This document shows, in pieces, positions 9,278 through 19,999 of a stretch of DNA of 64,000 nt (its first letter is position 1; the number at the start of each line of letters is the position of its first letter). The notes beneath the pieces were generated by a model. It ran no database searches. It was not told the DNA's origin and saw nothing but the letters and a program-made list of their open reading frames with translations. The translations under genes were made by a program, and so were the position numbers. Source of the DNA: Nitrincola tibetensis (GTDB lineage Bacteria > Pseudomonadota > Gammaproteobacteria > Pseudomonadales > Balneatricaceae); NCBI RefSeq assembly GCF_003284585.1, contig NZ_QKRX01000001.1, forward strand, positions 186,001-250,000. The letters are read 5' to 3'.

Positions 9278-9568
9278 TTATTTATGGGATTTCATTTTTT
9301 CTTTATGCTTAATAACTTGTCGGTCAAGTTTATCAACCATAGCATCAATCGCCGCATACATATCTTCATTTTCGGACTGCGCAAACACTTCACCGCCGGC
9401 GAGGTGTAGGTTAGCTTCCGCTTTCTGGCGCTGTTTTTCAATGCTCAATGTGACTTGAACATTCGTAATGTTATCAAAATGACGCTCAAGACGCTCAAAT
9501 TTAGTGTGAACGTAGTCATTTAGGGATTCAGTCAATTCTACATGGTGGCCAGTAATATTGATCTGCAT
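9278..9568 (-). CDS. hpf: Ribosome hibernation-promoting factor (short HPF)
   Basis: HPF binds the decoding centre of the 30S subunit in stationary phase and helps form 100S dimers. The protein has 96 residues, the short gammaproteobacterial form without a C-terminal dimerisation domain. It starts with MQINITGHHVELTESL and contains NVQVTLSIEKQRQKAEANLH, both typical of the YfiA/HPF family. The gene lies directly after rpoN, as in Pseudomonas and E. coli (yhbH). A GGAGACAACC ribosome-binding region precedes its ATG. Confidence 0.95.
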   Translation of the reverse strand: MQINITGHHVELTESLNDYVHTKFERLERHFDNITNVQVTLSIEKQRQKAEANLHLAGGEVFAQSENEDMYAAIDAMVDKLDRQVIKHKEKMKSHK

Positions 9569-9619
9569 GGGTTGTCTCCTTGGTAAGGGTACGAAATGGC
9601 TCGTACCTAAGTATTATAA

Positions 9620-11119
9620 TTAAAGCAGACGCTTACGCTCATTAGAAGGAGGAATACCTAAAGCTTCGCGATATTTTGCAACCGTCCGTCGGGCAACATT
9701 GATACCTTGCTCCATTAAGAGTTGTGCAATTTTGTTATCGCTCAAAGGTTTGGCAGTATTCTCACTTGTAACAAGTTTTTTAATCAGAGCTCGGATGGCT
9801 GTTGAAGATGCGCCTTCTCCATCAGCTGTGTTCACCTGACTTGAGAAAAAATATTTCAATTCAAATATACCTCGAGGAGTATGAATGAATTTTTGAGTCG
9901 TTACACGTGATATGGTGGATTCATGCATGGAGACGGCCTCAGCAATATCATGAAGAACCATCGGTTTCATGCCTTCCTCACCAATCTCTAAAAAGTCTTT
10001 TTGACGTTCGACTATTTCCGTCGCTACTTTCAATAAAGTCTCGTTGCGGCTCATGAGGCTCTTTAAAAACCAGCGTGCTTCTTGCAAGTGGTTTTTCAGA
10101 TACGTATTGTCCGCACTGTTATCTGCACGCCGAATCAAATCGGCATATTGTGTATTAATCTGTAATTTAGGCGATGTTTCAGGACTCAACGAGACAATCC
10201 ATTGCTCTTGGATTTTACGAACGACAACATCTGGGATGACATACTCAGATTGACTGGAAGCAATGCTGGCACCAGGCTTTGGATTGAGTGATTGAATGAT
10301 CTCGATGACTGATGACAAGTCTTCTTCGTTTAATCGAAGCTTGCGCATCAGTGTTTTGTAGTCATGATTCCCAAGGAGTTGGAGATGCTCGCTCGCCAAC
10401 TTCAGGGCTGTCTCTCTCCACGGAAGATTGTCTGGTAGTTGTTTGATCTGAATACTCAAACACTCACTTAAGTCACGTGCAGCAACACCTGGTGGGTCAA
10501 ACTGTTGAACCCTATGTAAAACGGCAATCACTTCTTCAAGGTCAATATCACTGAAGATATCGGGGAATTGAGCAATAAATTGCTCCATTAATTCTTCGAC
10601 ACTGACCTGCAGATAACCATCTGGATCAATGGCTTCAATAATAGCCTCAGCAATCAAACGGTCAGCATCGGACATGGGTGTTAAATTTAATTGCCAATTT
10701 AAATGATCAAGCAACGTGTCTTCACGAGAGTCGTTCTCGTTGTCCGCCCATTCGCTATCCGAACTGTTTCCTGAGCTTTGATGCTGAAAAGTGTCTTCCC
10801 AACTGCTGTCAGTGGGTAGGTCCTCAGGTATTTGATCATTCCAATCGTGCTCAGCTTCGGCCTCATGCTCAACTGATTCTTCACGGTCATTTGAGGATGA
10901 TTCTGTGCTGAGTTCTCGTTGGTTGTCAGAACTCAAATGGACTGGGATATCCGTATCTGTATCATCTTCACTGATTTCAAGCAGCGGGTTGCTTTCCAAC
11001 GCTTGCTGTATTTCTTGTTGTAAGTCCAACGTAGACAGCTGCAATAAGCGAATAGCCTGCTGCAACTGTGGCGTCATGGTGAGGTGCTGGCCGATTTTTA
11101 AATGTAAGGCTTGCTTCAT
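9620..11119 (-). CDS. rpoN: RNA polymerase sigma-54 factor RpoN
   Basis: Sigma-54 directs RNA polymerase to -24/-12 promoters and needs an AAA+ activator. Region I is visible at the N-terminus (LKIGQHLTMTPQLQQAIRLL), the acidic region II covers about residues 50-130, and the C-terminal RpoN box ARRTVAKYRE contacts the -24 element. Length is 499 residues (E. coli 477). The acidic linker is long and rich in Asp, Glu and Ser. The gene lies between lptB and hpf, the conserved arrangement. No clear TGGCAC-N5-TTGC promoter was found in intergenic DNA of this window. Confidence 0.97.
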   Translation of the reverse strand: MKQALHLKIGQHLTMTPQLQQAIRLLQLSTLDLQQEIQQALESNPLLEISEDDTDTDIPVHLSSDNQRELSTESSSNDREESVEHEAEAEHDWNDQIPEDLPTDSSWEDTFQHQSSGNSSDSEWADNENDSREDTLLDHLNWQLNLTPMSDADRLIAEAIIEAIDPDGYLQVSVEELMEQFIAQFPDIFSDIDLEEVIAVLHRVQQFDPPGVAARDLSECLSIQIKQLPDNLPWRETALKLASEHLQLLGNHDYKTLMRKLRLNEEDLSSVIEIIQSLNPKPGASIASSQSEYVIPDVVVRKIQEQWIVSLSPETSPKLQINTQYADLIRRADNSADNTYLKNHLQEARWFLKSLMSRNETLLKVATEIVERQKDFLEIGEEGMKPMVLHDIAEAVSMHESTISRVTTQKFIHTPRGIFELKYFFSSQVNTADGEGASSTAIRALIKKLVTSENTAKPLSDNKIAQLLMEQGINVARRTVAKYREALGIPPSNERKRLL

Positions 11120-11160
11120 ATGCCAGATAAATCACTCAGTTGAAGGATACGGATTAATGT

Positions 11161-11886
11161 TTAGAGCCTGAACTGTTCGCCAAGATAGGCTTGTCGAACT
11201 TGTTCATTTGCCATTATGTCAGATGGGTGTCCTTCTGCAAGGATGTGGCCTTCCGAAACAATGTAAGCTCGTTCACATATATCAAGTGTGTCTCGGACAT
11301 TGTGATCCGTGATTAACACACCGATATTTTTAGATTGTAGATGCTTGATCGTTTGCTTTATATCGTTAACCGAAATCGGATCAACACCAGCAAAAGGCTC
11401 ATCAAGCAAAATAAACGCAGGTTCCGTTGCTAATGCTCTTGCGATTTCAACACGTCGACGTTCTCCGCCAGATAGGGACATGCCTAAGCTGTCACGTATA
11501 TGTGTAATACTAAACTCTTCTAGCAAGCTTTCAAGCATTGTAGTGCGTTGAGATGAGTTAAGATCTTTTCGCGTTTGTAAAACAGCCAAGATATTTTCTG
11601 CAACCGAGAGTTTCCTGAATACAGAAGCTTCTTGTGGTAAGTAGCCTAAGCCTAAGCGCGCGCGTCCGTGCATCGGTAAACGGGTAATATCTTTATGATC
11701 AATTAAAATAGTGCCTTGATCGGCATTTACTAAGCCGACAATCATATAAAAGCAGGTTGTTTTTCCTGCTCCGTTAGGCCCCAAGAGTCCAACAATTTCA
11801 CCTTGCGAAACGCGCAGTGATACATCGCGCACGACGTGTCGGCGTTTATATGATTTTGCTAAATGCAGAGCTTCAAGCATGATCAT
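11161..11886 (-). CDS. lptB: LPS export ABC transporter ATP-binding protein LptB
   Basis: LptB powers extraction of lipopolysaccharide from the inner membrane together with LptFG and LptC. Walker A is [11 protein letters not shown], the signature motif is [10 protein letters not shown], and Walker B is [14 protein letters not shown]. Length is 241 residues, the same as E. coli. The start follows the lptA stop by one base; an internal ATG two codons later is an alternative. LptF and LptG are not in the window and are usually encoded separately. Confidence 0.97.
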   Translation of the reverse strand: MIMLEALHLAKSYKRRHVVRDVSLRVSQGEIVGLLGPNGAGKTTCFYMIVGLVNADQGTILIDHKDITRLPMHGRARLGLGYLPQEASVFRKLSVAENILAVLQTRKDLNSSQRTTMLESLLEEFSITHIRDSLGMSLSGGERRRVEIARALATEPAFILLDEPFAGVDPISVNDIKQTIKHLQSKNIGVLITDHNVRDTLDICERAYIVSEGHILAEGHPSDIMANEQVRQAYLGEQFRL

Positions 11887-11887
11887 A

Positions 11888-12394
11888 TCAATTATTTGAC
11901 CTAGGTTGAATGATCATTTCGACGCGTTGTCCACCAGGTTGCTCGCTACCAAATGCGTCCACAATCGATTGATCCATATTGTAAACAATGCGTTGGCCTG
12001 TAAAGCGGTCATTGGCCTGTTGAACTTGGGCATTGCCTGTTATGGTGATCAGTTGCGTTGGAATACGATAATCCATTTGATTGCCATATGCACGTGTTAC
12101 AGGTTGGCTGGCTACGGATTGTTGTTGAAACTCCGCGGGATTGCCAGTGGAAACAACACGAGCGATGCTTCCTTGGTTGTCACGATGAAGTTCAACACGG
12201 CTGCCTTTGAGAATCATGCTGCCTTGTTTTATTTCAACATTGCCAGAATAGACAGAAACCCCCGTGGCCTCATTTAAACTGGCCTGATCAGCACTGACAT
12301 GGATAGGCTGATTTCTGTCTTCAGGTAGGGCGAAGGCTAAACTGCTTAAAATCGCCATTCCCAGTAGGCCAATAAGTTTACTCACTCTTTGCAT
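11888..12394 (-). CDS. lptA: LPS transport periplasmic protein LptA
   Basis: LptA forms the periplasmic bridge carrying LPS from LptC to LptD. I chose the ATG at 12394 because it is preceded by an AGGA ribosome-binding site and gives a clean signal peptide (about residues 1-22, ending SSLAFA). The OstA-like core follows, starting [13 protein letters not shown]. Length is 168 residues (E. coli 185). The gene overlaps the end of lptC by 17 bases, consistent with coupling. The longer frame from 12457 would place 21 extra residues before the signal peptide and is unlikely. Confidence 0.95.
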   Translation of the reverse strand: MQRVSKLIGLLGMAILSSLAFALPEDRNQPIHVSADQASLNEATGVSVYSGNVEIKQGSMILKGSRVELHRDNQGSIARVVSTGNPAEFQQQSVASQPVTRAYGNQMDYRIPTQLITITGNAQVQQANDRFTGQRIVYNMDQSIVDAFGSEQPGGQRVEMIIQPRSNN

Positions 12395-12947
12395 AGAATC
12401 CTCGTACCTCAGAAAGCAATTCGATCCGTTGTTCACCCAGCCAAGCTTGCATACCAATGGCCGATAACTGATTTAGTGCCTGTTCGAAGATCACAGGGTC
12501 TGAGGTTTCAGCATATTGTGACGAAGGAAATAGAGTCATTGTTTCTGTTCTTAGCTCTCTAGGTGCATCAAAAGATGAATTATCAATAACACGGACGTTC
12601 CCTGCAAGCTCAATCTTGCTTTCATCGTCAGTCATTGTGCCTTGATCGGCTTCAATGAGTGTTTCTTGATCGCGATCACCCAGTAGTATTACCTTAGGTT
12701 GTGTCACCTGTGTGATCGATTGACCTGGCAGGTGTTCGATGAGCGGTGATGAAATTTGATGAGCAATTTCACCCGCTTGGCTATAACGTTTTATGTGTCC
12801 GTCCAGAATGAAAAAATCGATTCTGTCCTCATCCTGTTCAGTGACTTGAGGTACGGTTTGGTTAATGCCTATCCATCCCCAGTATAAAACGGGGAGCAAG
12901 GTTAACAAAATCACGATCGCTAGTGTGATATGGCGAGTCCAGCGCAT
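12378..12947 (-). CDS. lptC: LPS export protein LptC
   Basis: LptC is the bitopic inner-membrane component that receives LPS from LptBFG and hands it to LptA. One N-terminal membrane helix is visible (about residues 7-27), followed by an OstA-like periplasmic beta-jellyroll. Length is 189 residues (E. coli 191). Its ATG overlaps the last base of the kdsC stop codon (TGATG), so translation is probably coupled. The neighbours kdsC and lptA fix the identity, since LptC sequences diverge strongly. Confidence 0.93.
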   Translation of the reverse strand: MRWTRHITLAIVILLTLLPVLYWGWIGINQTVPQVTEQDEDRIDFFILDGHIKRYSQAGEIAHQISSPLIEHLPGQSITQVTQPKVILLGDRDQETLIEADQGTMTDDESKIELAGNVRVIDNSSFDAPRELRTETMTLFPSSQYAETSDPVIFEQALNQLSAIGMQAWLGEQRIELLSEVRGFYAKSE

Positions 12948-13483
12948 CAGCGAAACTCATCAATCAATGCGTTAAGCTTTCCTTGTGCGGCTAAAATCAC
13001 CTCACAGAATTCGCGAGCCGCCCCTTCACCGCCTTTGCGACTCGAGCACCAGTCCGCTTCGGCACGTACAAGAGGATGTCCATTGGGGACAGTTGCACCA
13101 AATGCCACGGTAATAATGGCGGCGAGATCCGGTAGGTCGTCACCGATATAAGCCGTGGTTGCGGCACTATGATGGTGTTGTTTCCAAAGCTCTTCTAGCG
13201 CCACTAGTTTGTCTTCGCGGCCTTGCATTAAATAGTGGATGCCGAGTGCCTTTGCTCGTTGTTCGACCTGAGGTGAGCTGCGGCCTGTGATAATGGCCGT
13301 TTCAATGCCTGCTTTGTGAAGTAATTTAATGCCTAAGCCGTCCAGTGTGTGGAAAGACTTAATTTCTTGTCCGTCAGGCAAGAAATTTAATTGCCCATTG
13401 GTTAGGATGCCATCGACATCAAAAACAACGAGTTTTACAGGTCTTAAACGTTCGGTCAGTTGTGCGGAAAGAGAGTTACCCAT
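12947..13483 (-). CDS. kdsC: 3-deoxy-D-manno-octulosonate 8-phosphate phosphatase KdsC
   Basis: KdsC dephosphorylates Kdo-8-phosphate to Kdo, the sugar that joins lipid A to the LPS core. It is a C0-type HAD phosphatase without a cap: the nucleophile motif is FDVDGILTNG with Asp22 and Asp24, motif II is TGRSSP, and motif III/IV is YIGDDLPDLAAI. Length is 178 residues. It overlaps kdsD by one base. Confidence 0.96.
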   Translation of the reverse strand: MGNSLSAQLTERLRPVKLVVFDVDGILTNGQLNFLPDGQEIKSFHTLDGLGIKLLHKAGIETAIITGRSSPQVEQRAKALGIHYLMQGREDKLVALEELWKQHHHSAATTAYIGDDLPDLAAIITVAFGATVPNGHPLVRAEADWCSSRKGGEGAAREFCEVILAAQGKLNALIDEFR

Positions 13484-14451
13484 TAGATTACTCCTGCTTT
13501 GAGTAAGTCATGCATGTTTAAAGCTCCCGTGACTTTTCCGTCTTTGTCGGTCACCAGCAGGGCGTTAATTTTCCGTTCTTGCATAATTTGTAGCGCTTCC
13601 GCAGCGAGTGACCCTGCTTGTATCGTCGTGCACCCATGTGTCATGACTTCGGAAATTGGGGTGGTTTTTAAATTGGTTTCTAAATCAAGTGTTCGGCGTA
13701 AGTCGCCATCTGTGTAAATTCCCTGTAACTGCCCATCATCATTGATGACCGCTGTCATACCTAAACGCTTACGTGTCATGACCAGCAGCGATTCATGGAT
13801 GGGAGTATCGAGAGAGACCAGAGGAATTTCATCACCCGAATGCATGATGTCATCAACCTTGAGGAGTAAGCGTCGCCCTAGGCTGCCACCTGGATGAGAA
13901 AAGGCAAAGTCTTCGGCGCTAAATCCACGGGCTTCGAGCAACGCGATGGCCAATGCATCCCCTAAAACCAACTGCGCTGTAGTGCTTGATGTCGGTGCTA
14001 GGTTGAGGGGGCAAGCTTCGCGAGTGACTGGGATGTGAAGGTTAACGTCTGCAAAGCGAGATAAGGTCGAGTTGGGGTTGGCTGTGATGCTGATTAAAGG
14101 AGCATGCATGCGCTTGATCAGCGGCAAAATGGTAATGACTTCATTGGTTTCGCCTGAGTTGGACAAAGCAAGAACTACATCTTGTGGGGTAAACATGCCC
14201 AAGTCACCGTGGCTGGCCTCGGCTGGGTGCACAAAGAATGAAGGTGTGCCTGTGCTGGCAAGTGTTGCAGCAATTTTATTGCCGATATGCCCAGACTTTC
14301 CCATGCCGGTCACAATGACGCGACCTTTGCATGTCATCATGATTGAACAAGCGTCGTTTAGGCTTGAGTCTAGATGCTCAAGCAAAGCGCTTAAAGTCTC
14401 TCGTTCTATCTCAATCGTGCGCTTTGCTGTTTTCAGATAATCAATAGCCAT
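13483..14451 (-). CDS. kdsD: D-arabinose 5-phosphate isomerase KdsD
   Basis: KdsD interconverts ribulose-5-phosphate and arabinose-5-phosphate, the first step to Kdo. A SIS sugar-isomerase domain covers about residues 35-180 (GMGKSGHIGNKIA and LALSNSGETNEV are its phosphate-binding loops). Two CBS domains fill about residues 200-322. Length is 322 residues (E. coli 328). It is the first gene of the leftward operon and is divergent from mlaF across a 227-base gap. Confidence 0.96.
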   Translation of the reverse strand: MAIDYLKTAKRTIEIERETLSALLEHLDSSLNDACSIMMTCKGRVIVTGMGKSGHIGNKIAATLASTGTPSFFVHPAEASHGDLGMFTPQDVVLALSNSGETNEVITILPLIKRMHAPLISITANPNSTLSRFADVNLHIPVTREACPLNLAPTSSTTAQLVLGDALAIALLEARGFSAEDFAFSHPGGSLGRRLLLKVDDIMHSGDEIPLVSLDTPIHESLLVMTRKRLGMTAVINDDGQLQGIYTDGDLRRTLDLETNLKTTPISEVMTHGCTTIQAGSLAAEALQIMQERKINALLVTDKDGKVTGALNMHDLLKAGVI

Positions 14452-14590
14452 TATTTTGCCATTAGTTTAAAAAGTGAATGCAGTAATATTGGCATAGTTT
14501 AACTCAGCTTAGATTGCTAAGCATCTGTTGGTATGGATATCTTGCATCTCTGTTACCGTGAACACGCAAAGGATAGCGATTGAGTGATTT

Positions 14591-14616
14591 TAAGTCGACT
14601 TAGGTAGTGTTATAGT
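14591..14616 (+). promoter_or_regulatory. Candidate extended -10 promoter with palindrome upstream of mlaF
   Basis: The kdsD/mlaF intergenic region has a 12-base perfect palindrome TAAGTCGACTTA at 14591-14602. It is followed at 14608-14616 by TGTTATAGT, which fits an extended -10 element (TGn-TATAAT-like). No good -35 hexamer is seen at the right distance, as expected for an extended -10 promoter. The palindrome would sit in the -35/-10 spacer, a usual repressor-site position. This is an inference from pattern only. Confidence 0.35.
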
Positions 14617-14678
14617 AGATCTTTTTGTGATTTTGCATGTCAAATATACGTTCGTTTTTAAGATAGGGCACTAACGGG

Positions 14679-15530
14679 ATGGAAGCAGTAAGTCCGGCGA
14701 CAGGAAGTGCTTCAAGCATGCTTGAGGATGTCATCGTTGAAATTAAGGATTTAACCTTTTCAAGGGGAAATCGACCCATTTTTAAAGGGGTCGATATCAA
14801 AATTCCGCGAGGAAAGGTGACCGCTATTATGGGGCCTTCGGGGACGGGTAAAACCACCTTGCTGAAGCTCATTGGCGGTCAGTTGCGTCCAGACAGTGGC
14901 GACATAGTCGTCGAAGGCAGCAGTGTGCCTTCTCTAGGGCGTAAAGATTTATTTGTTATCCGCGAAAAAATGGGGATGTTGTTCCAAAGTGGCGCTCTTT
15001 TCACTGACATGAATGTCTTTGATAATATTGCTTTTCCGATTCGGGTTCACACACAACTGCCTGAAGAAATGATACGGGATATCGTATTGATGAAGCTGCA
15101 GGCGGTTGGGTTAAGAGGGGCTTACGACCTCATGCCAAGTGAGTTATCAGGCGGGATGGCGAGGCGTGTTGCTTTAGCAAGAGCGATTTCGTTAGATCCT
15201 AATATCGTTATGTACGATGAACCTTTTACAGGTCAAGATCCGATTGCGATGGGGGTGTTGGTTAATTTAATCCGCCGCCTGAACCAAGCATTAGGTCATA
15301 CCAGTATTATAGTATCGCATGATATCCAAGAAACCTTATCCATTGCAGATTATATCTATCTAATTGCTGATGGAAAGGTGATTGCCCATGGGACGCCAGA
15401 TCAACTTAAAACCATTGAATCGGAGCAGGTGCGTCAGTTTGTAGAAGGGTTGCCAGACGGTCCTGTCCCTTTTCACTATCAAGCCCCTGATTTCTTAGAG
15501 CAGTTGATGCATAAAGGAGTAAGTCGTTGA
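14679..15530 (+). CDS. mlaF: Phospholipid ABC transporter ATP-binding protein MlaF
   Basis: MlaF is the ATPase of the MlaFEDB complex, which maintains outer-membrane lipid asymmetry by moving phospholipids between the membranes with MlaC as shuttle. Walker A is [11 protein letters not shown] (from residue 52), the signature is [14 protein letters not shown], and Walker B ends in [11 protein letters not shown]. Length is 283 residues (E. coli 269). The extra N-terminal residues may mean that translation begins at the ATG at 14718 rather than 14679; neither has a strong ribosome-binding site. Confidence 0.95.
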   Translation: MEAVSPATGSASSMLEDVIVEIKDLTFSRGNRPIFKGVDIKIPRGKVTAIMGPSGTGKTTLLKLIGGQLRPDSGDIVVEGSSVPSLGRKDLFVIREKMGMLFQSGALFTDMNVFDNIAFPIRVHTQLPEEMIRDIVLMKLQAVGLRGAYDLMPSELSGGMARRVALARAISLDPNIVMYDEPFTGQDPIAMGVLVNLIRRLNQALGHTSIIVSHDIQETLSIADYIYLIADGKVIAHGTPDQLKTIESEQVRQFVEGLPDGPVPFHYQAPDFLEQLMHKGVSR

Positions 15531-16309
15531 TTGATTTTATGCAAAAGCTAGGTCATAGGACCTTGTCTAAATTGGCTGCATTTGGGCGCTCTGGACAAAT
15601 CCTGTTTCAGTCAGTGGTTGCTAAGCCTGCGCCTGTAATGATGTTCCCTTTATTGATTAAACAAATCTACTTTGTAGGGGTGTTATCTCTGATCATCATC
15701 GTTGTCTCTGGACTGTTCATAGGGATGGTTCTGGGGCTTCAGGGGTATACCATACTGGCCGATTATGGCTCTGAAGAAGCCGTTGGCCAAATGGTTGCCC
15801 TCAGCCTTGTTCGTGAGTTAGCACCTGTCGTAACGGCTTTACTGTTTGCAGGGCGGGCAGGGTCAGCATTGACCGCTGAAATTGGTTTAATGAAAGCGAC
15901 TGAACAATTGGCAAGCTTAGAAATGATTGGTGTTGATCCGTTAAGACGCATTATAGCGCCACGATTATATGCTGGTTTTATTTGTATGCCGTTGCTGACT
16001 ATGATTTTTGCAGTTGTCGGCGTATGGGGAGCCGCACTGGTTGCTGTGGACTGGCTAGGAATATACAGCGGTTCATATTGGGTCAACATGCAGCAATCTG
16101 TCGATTTTATGAGCGATGTTGTAAATGGTTTGATCAAAGCAGTGGTGTTTGGCTTTGTGGTTACCTGGATAGCTGTATACCAAGGTTACGATTGTGTACC
16201 GACTTCTGAGGGGATTAGCCAAGCGACAACGAGAACAGTGGTTTATTCATCACTGGCTGTGCTAGGCCTCGATTTTATTTTGACTGCTTTGATGTTTGGA
16301 GATCTGTAA
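15527..16309 (+). CDS. mlaE: Phospholipid ABC transporter permease MlaE
   Basis: MlaE is the membrane-spanning permease of the Mla system. The product has 260 residues, equal to E. coli, with about five to six membrane segments. It carries the family motifs [25 protein letters not shown] (split here: LVRELAPV, then [11 protein letters not shown]) and [13 protein letters not shown]. The start is a TTG at 15527, overlapping the mlaF stop. It is favoured because an AAGGAG sits seven bases upstream at 15514-15519; ATG 15539 is the alternative. Confidence 0.95.
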   Translation: MIDFMQKLGHRTLSKLAAFGRSGQILFQSVVAKPAPVMMFPLLIKQIYFVGVLSLIIIVVSGLFIGMVLGLQGYTILADYGSEEAVGQMVALSLVRELAPVVTALLFAGRAGSALTAEIGLMKATEQLASLEMIGVDPLRRIIAPRLYAGFICMPLLTMIFAVVGVWGAALVAVDWLGIYSGSYWVNMQQSVDFMSDVVNGLIKAVVFGFVVTWIAVYQGYDCVPTSEGISQATTRTVVYSSLAVLGLDFILTALMFGDL

Positions 16310-16311
16310 TT

Positions 16312-16770
16312 ATGCGTATGCGTACAATGGAAATAAGTGTGGGTTTTTTTATGCTTATTGGCTTCTTAGCGTTAGTGGTCTTGGCTCTTAATGTCAGTGG
16401 CTTAAATTTAGCATCTAAAGGGGCAGGATATAAAATTTATGCCAACTTTGAAAATATTGGTGGCCTAACAGCGAGGGCTAAGGTGTCAATGTCAGGTGTG
16501 CAGATCGGTGAAGTTACTCGCATTCGCCTGGATCCCCAGATGCTGATGGCCGAGGTTGAAATGGAGATTTACCCAGATATAGACTTCTTAAGTGCTGACA
16601 GTTCAGCGATGATTTTAACATCAGGTCTATTGGGTCAGCAGTATATTGGTATTATTCCTGGAGGGGATGTCGAAGTGCTTGCGCCTGGAGAATTCATCTA
16701 CAATACCCAGTCTGCATTGGTTCTTGAAGATCTAGTAGGTAAGTTTTTGATGAATCAGGTGAGCGAGTGA
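16312..16770 (+). CDS. mlaD: Phospholipid-binding MCE protein MlaD
   Basis: MlaD is the inner-membrane-anchored MCE-domain protein that forms a hexameric ring on MlaE and passes lipids to MlaC. An N-terminal membrane helix covers about residues 8-30. The MCE domain starts near YKIYANFENIGGL and includes KVSMSGVQIGEV and LTSGLLGQQYIGI. Length is 152 residues, somewhat shorter at the C-terminus than E. coli MlaD (183). It starts three bases after mlaE. Confidence 0.95.
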   Translation: MRMRTMEISVGFFMLIGFLALVVLALNVSGLNLASKGAGYKIYANFENIGGLTARAKVSMSGVQIGEVTRIRLDPQMLMAEVEMEIYPDIDFLSADSSAMILTSGLLGQQYIGIIPGGDVEVLAPGEFIYNTQSALVLEDLVGKFLMNQVSE

Positions 16771-17432
16771 TTTTTATGTTTAAGCAATTGTTTTGGCGTC
16801 CTTTTCTGGCGCTGTTAGTGTTAACGGCCTCTGTGAATGCTCTTGCAATCGATCAGGATTGGGAAGAAGCAAAAGCGGTTGTCGAAGAAACAACTGAAAA
16901 AATGCTAGTGTTGATGAGTGATCAATCCCTTCTCAGCGCCAATAATAAAGATCGTTTAGAAACTGAAATCCAAAATATAGTTACGCCAGTTATCGATTTT
17001 TATGGTTTCGGTCGCGGTGTGATGGGTCGGTTTGCGCGGACGGCAACTGAGGATGAGTTGCAACGATTCGCCGGTATTTTAAAGACAACTTTGGTGAGAA
17101 CCTATTCGATTGCAGTCAGCGATTTCTCTGTAGCGAGTTACCGGATTGTGCCACCAAGGGCGTCAAGCCCACGACCAGAGTTGCAGGTTGTCAACGTGGT
17201 TATGACATCCTCAGCAGGTCAAACATTTAATATTCTCTATTATATGAGAAAAGATGAAGATCGTTGGATGTTGGTCAATGTTATGGTTGAAGGCATTAAC
17301 TTGCGTCTGACTTTCCAAAATCAGTTTGCAGACATGTATCAAAGAGCTCGCTCTGTGTCTGGCGTCATAGATGGTTGGGAAGAACGTGTTGCCAGTACGA
17401 TTGCTCAGGTAGTGAAAGATGTCGAAGGTTGA
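16767..17432 (+). CDS. mlaC: Periplasmic phospholipid-binding protein MlaC
   Basis: MlaC is the soluble periplasmic lipid carrier between MlaA-porin in the outer membrane and MlaD. A signal peptide is visible (about residues 1-27, ending VNALA), followed by the Ttg2D/MlaC domain (DFYGFGRGVMGRFA, then INILYY-like NILYYMRKDEDRW). Length is 221 residues. The frame opens with GTG 16767 overlapping the mlaD stop; ATG 16776 three codons later is an equally plausible start. Confidence 0.94.
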   Translation: MIFMFKQLFWRPFLALLVLTASVNALAIDQDWEEAKAVVEETTEKMLVLMSDQSLLSANNKDRLETEIQNIVTPVIDFYGFGRGVMGRFARTATEDELQRFAGILKTTLVRTYSIAVSDFSVASYRIVPPRASSPRPELQVVNVVMTSSAGQTFNILYYMRKDEDRWMLVNVMVEGINLRLTFQNQFADMYQRARSVSGVIDGWEERVASTIAQVVKDVEG

Positions 17433-17712
17433 GTTAAAAGAGTCAACCTTATACTTATCGGGTGACATCGTCTTTGCAACCGTTGTCGATATGCGCGATA
17501 CCCTTATTGAATTAATGAATGCGCAGTCGCGTGATGCTAAGTTGAGTGTTGATTTTTCCGGAGTTGGCAGAGTGGACAGCTCAGCATTATCGCTTTGGTT
17601 GTGCGGTCTTCGTGCGGCAAAAAATCAAAATATTCAGCTGACACCACTTTCAGTTCCACCGGATTTGCGATCAATCTCCGAGCTGGTTGGATTTGAAATG
17701 ACTGCGCATTGA
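17419..17712 (+). CDS. mlaB: STAS-domain protein MlaB
   Basis: MlaB is the small cytoplasmic STAS-domain subunit that stabilises and activates the MlaF ATPase. The product has 97 residues with the STAS core DFSGVGRVDSSALSLWL around residues 49-65; the conserved serine pair is retained. It overlaps mlaC by 14 bases and is followed by a strong terminator, so it is the last gene of the mla operon. Confidence 0.92.
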   Translation: MSKVELKESTLYLSGDIVFATVVDMRDTLIELMNAQSRDAKLSVDFSGVGRVDSSALSLWLCGLRAAKNQNIQLTPLSVPPDLRSISELVGFEMTAH

Positions 17713-17723
17713 TTTGAGTGAGT

Positions 17724-17761
17724 AGGGCCAAAAAGGCTAGGTCGCCTTTTTGGCCCTTTTT
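17724..17761 (+). terminator. Rho-independent terminator after mlaFEDCB
   Basis: A perfect 14-bp stem AGGGCCAAAAAGGC / GCCTTTTTGGCCCT (17724-17737 and 17744-17757) encloses a six-base loop and runs into a T tract. It lies 11 bases after the mlaB stop and ahead of ibaG, so it ends or attenuates the mla transcript. The A-rich 5' arm means it could also work on the opposite strand. Confidence 0.9.
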
Positions 17762-17814
17762 CGTTATGATGTGCACCTTATTCAGTGATGCTCTACACTG
17801 TACCGGAGTTTTAT

Positions 17815-18057
17815 ATGCATGCCGATGAAGTAAAAAAAATTATTGAAAGTCAGTTAGATGGTTGTGAAGTTTATACTGCAGGTGAAGGCTGTGACTTCCA
17901 AATTACTGTAGTAGGTTCTGTTTTTTCTGGACTGTCTCCTGTTAAAAAACAACAACTGGTTTATGGTTGTTTGAATAAAGAAATCGCAAGTGGTGCAATA
18001 CATGCCATCACAATCAAAACCTATACCCCAGAGCAATGGGCCGATATCGCAGGTTAA
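17815..18057 (+). CDS. ibaG: BolA-family iron-sulfur protein IbaG
   Basis: IbaG is a BolA-like protein that binds monothiol glutaredoxin and a shared Fe-S cluster. The chosen start ATG 17815 has a CGGAG ribosome-binding site and gives 80 residues beginning MHADEVKKIIESQLDG. The invariant BolA histidine lies in SGAIHAITIKTYTPEQW near the C-terminus. The frame from 17785 adds ten residues without a ribosome-binding site. It sits directly before murA, as in E. coli and Pseudomonas. Confidence 0.93.
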   Translation: MHADEVKKIIESQLDGCEVYTAGEGCDFQITVVGSVFSGLSPVKKQQLVYGCLNKEIASGAIHAITIKTYTPEQWADIAG

Positions 18058-18077
18058 GCGATTAAACAGGATTTTAA

Positions 18078-19340
<1,263 letters not shown>

Positions 19341-19351
19341 GAGAGAAGGTT

Positions 19352-19999
19352 ATGACGCAACAGCTTACGATTGCCCTGTCAAAAGGCAGGATCTTAGAAG
19401 AAACTCTGCCTTTATTGGCGGCTGCTGATATTTTTCCTGCTGAGGATATATCACGCAGTCGTAAGCTGATCTTTGATACGAACCATCCTCATATCCGCTT
19501 AATGGTGATTCGTGCGACTGACGTTCCAACCTATGTGGAATACGGTGGTGCGGATATGGGGGTGTCGGGTAAAGATGTCCTCATGGAGCATGGTGGTCAG
19601 GGTTTGTATGAGCCCTTAGATTTAGAAATCTCTCGATGTAAGTTGATGGTCGCAGGCCTCAAAAATGCGGGGCGTGTTGAGGGACGGATGCGTGTTGCGA
19701 CAAAGTTTGTCAATGTTACCCGTGAATACTATGCCCGCTTAGGAACGCAGGTTGATATCATTAAATTGTATGGCGCAATGGAATTGGCACCTGTAATGGG
19801 TCTTGCGGATCGAATCGTAGACATTGTCGATACCGGAAATACACTCAGAGCCAATGGCTTAGAGGCGATGGAGCATATTGCGGATATAAGTTCGCGCCTT
19901 GTTGTTGGGCAACCTGCAATGAAAATGAAGTATGAGCTCATTCAGCCGATCATTGAGCAAATGAGAGCGGCCGTAATTGCTAAACGAGAGGGTTTATAA
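19352..19999 (+). CDS. hisG: ATP phosphoribosyltransferase, short form HisG(S)
   Basis: HisG condenses ATP with PRPP, the first step of histidine biosynthesis. The protein has 215 residues, so it is the short form, lacking the C-terminal ACT-like regulatory domain. In known cases this form needs the HisRS-like partner HisZ for activity and feedback control. [15 protein letters not shown] begins the catalytic part, and [15 protein letters not shown] is the PRPP-binding stretch. hisD follows with no gap. hisZ is not in the window; its presence elsewhere is inferred. Confidence 0.95.
   Translation: MTQQLTIALSKGRILEETLPLLAAADIFPAEDISRSRKLIFDTNHPHIRLMVIRATDVPTYVEYGGADMGVSGKDVLMEHGGQGLYEPLDLEISRCKLMVAGLKNAGRVEGRMRVATKFVNVTREYYARLGTQVDIIKLYGAMELAPVMGLADRIVDIVDTGNTLRANGLEAMEHIADISSRLVVGQPAMKMKYELIQPIIEQMRAAVIAKREGL

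Noticed and set aside
14600-14872. 90-residue minus-strand open frame at the start of mlaF
   Set aside because: Mostly antisense to mlaF with no family features.
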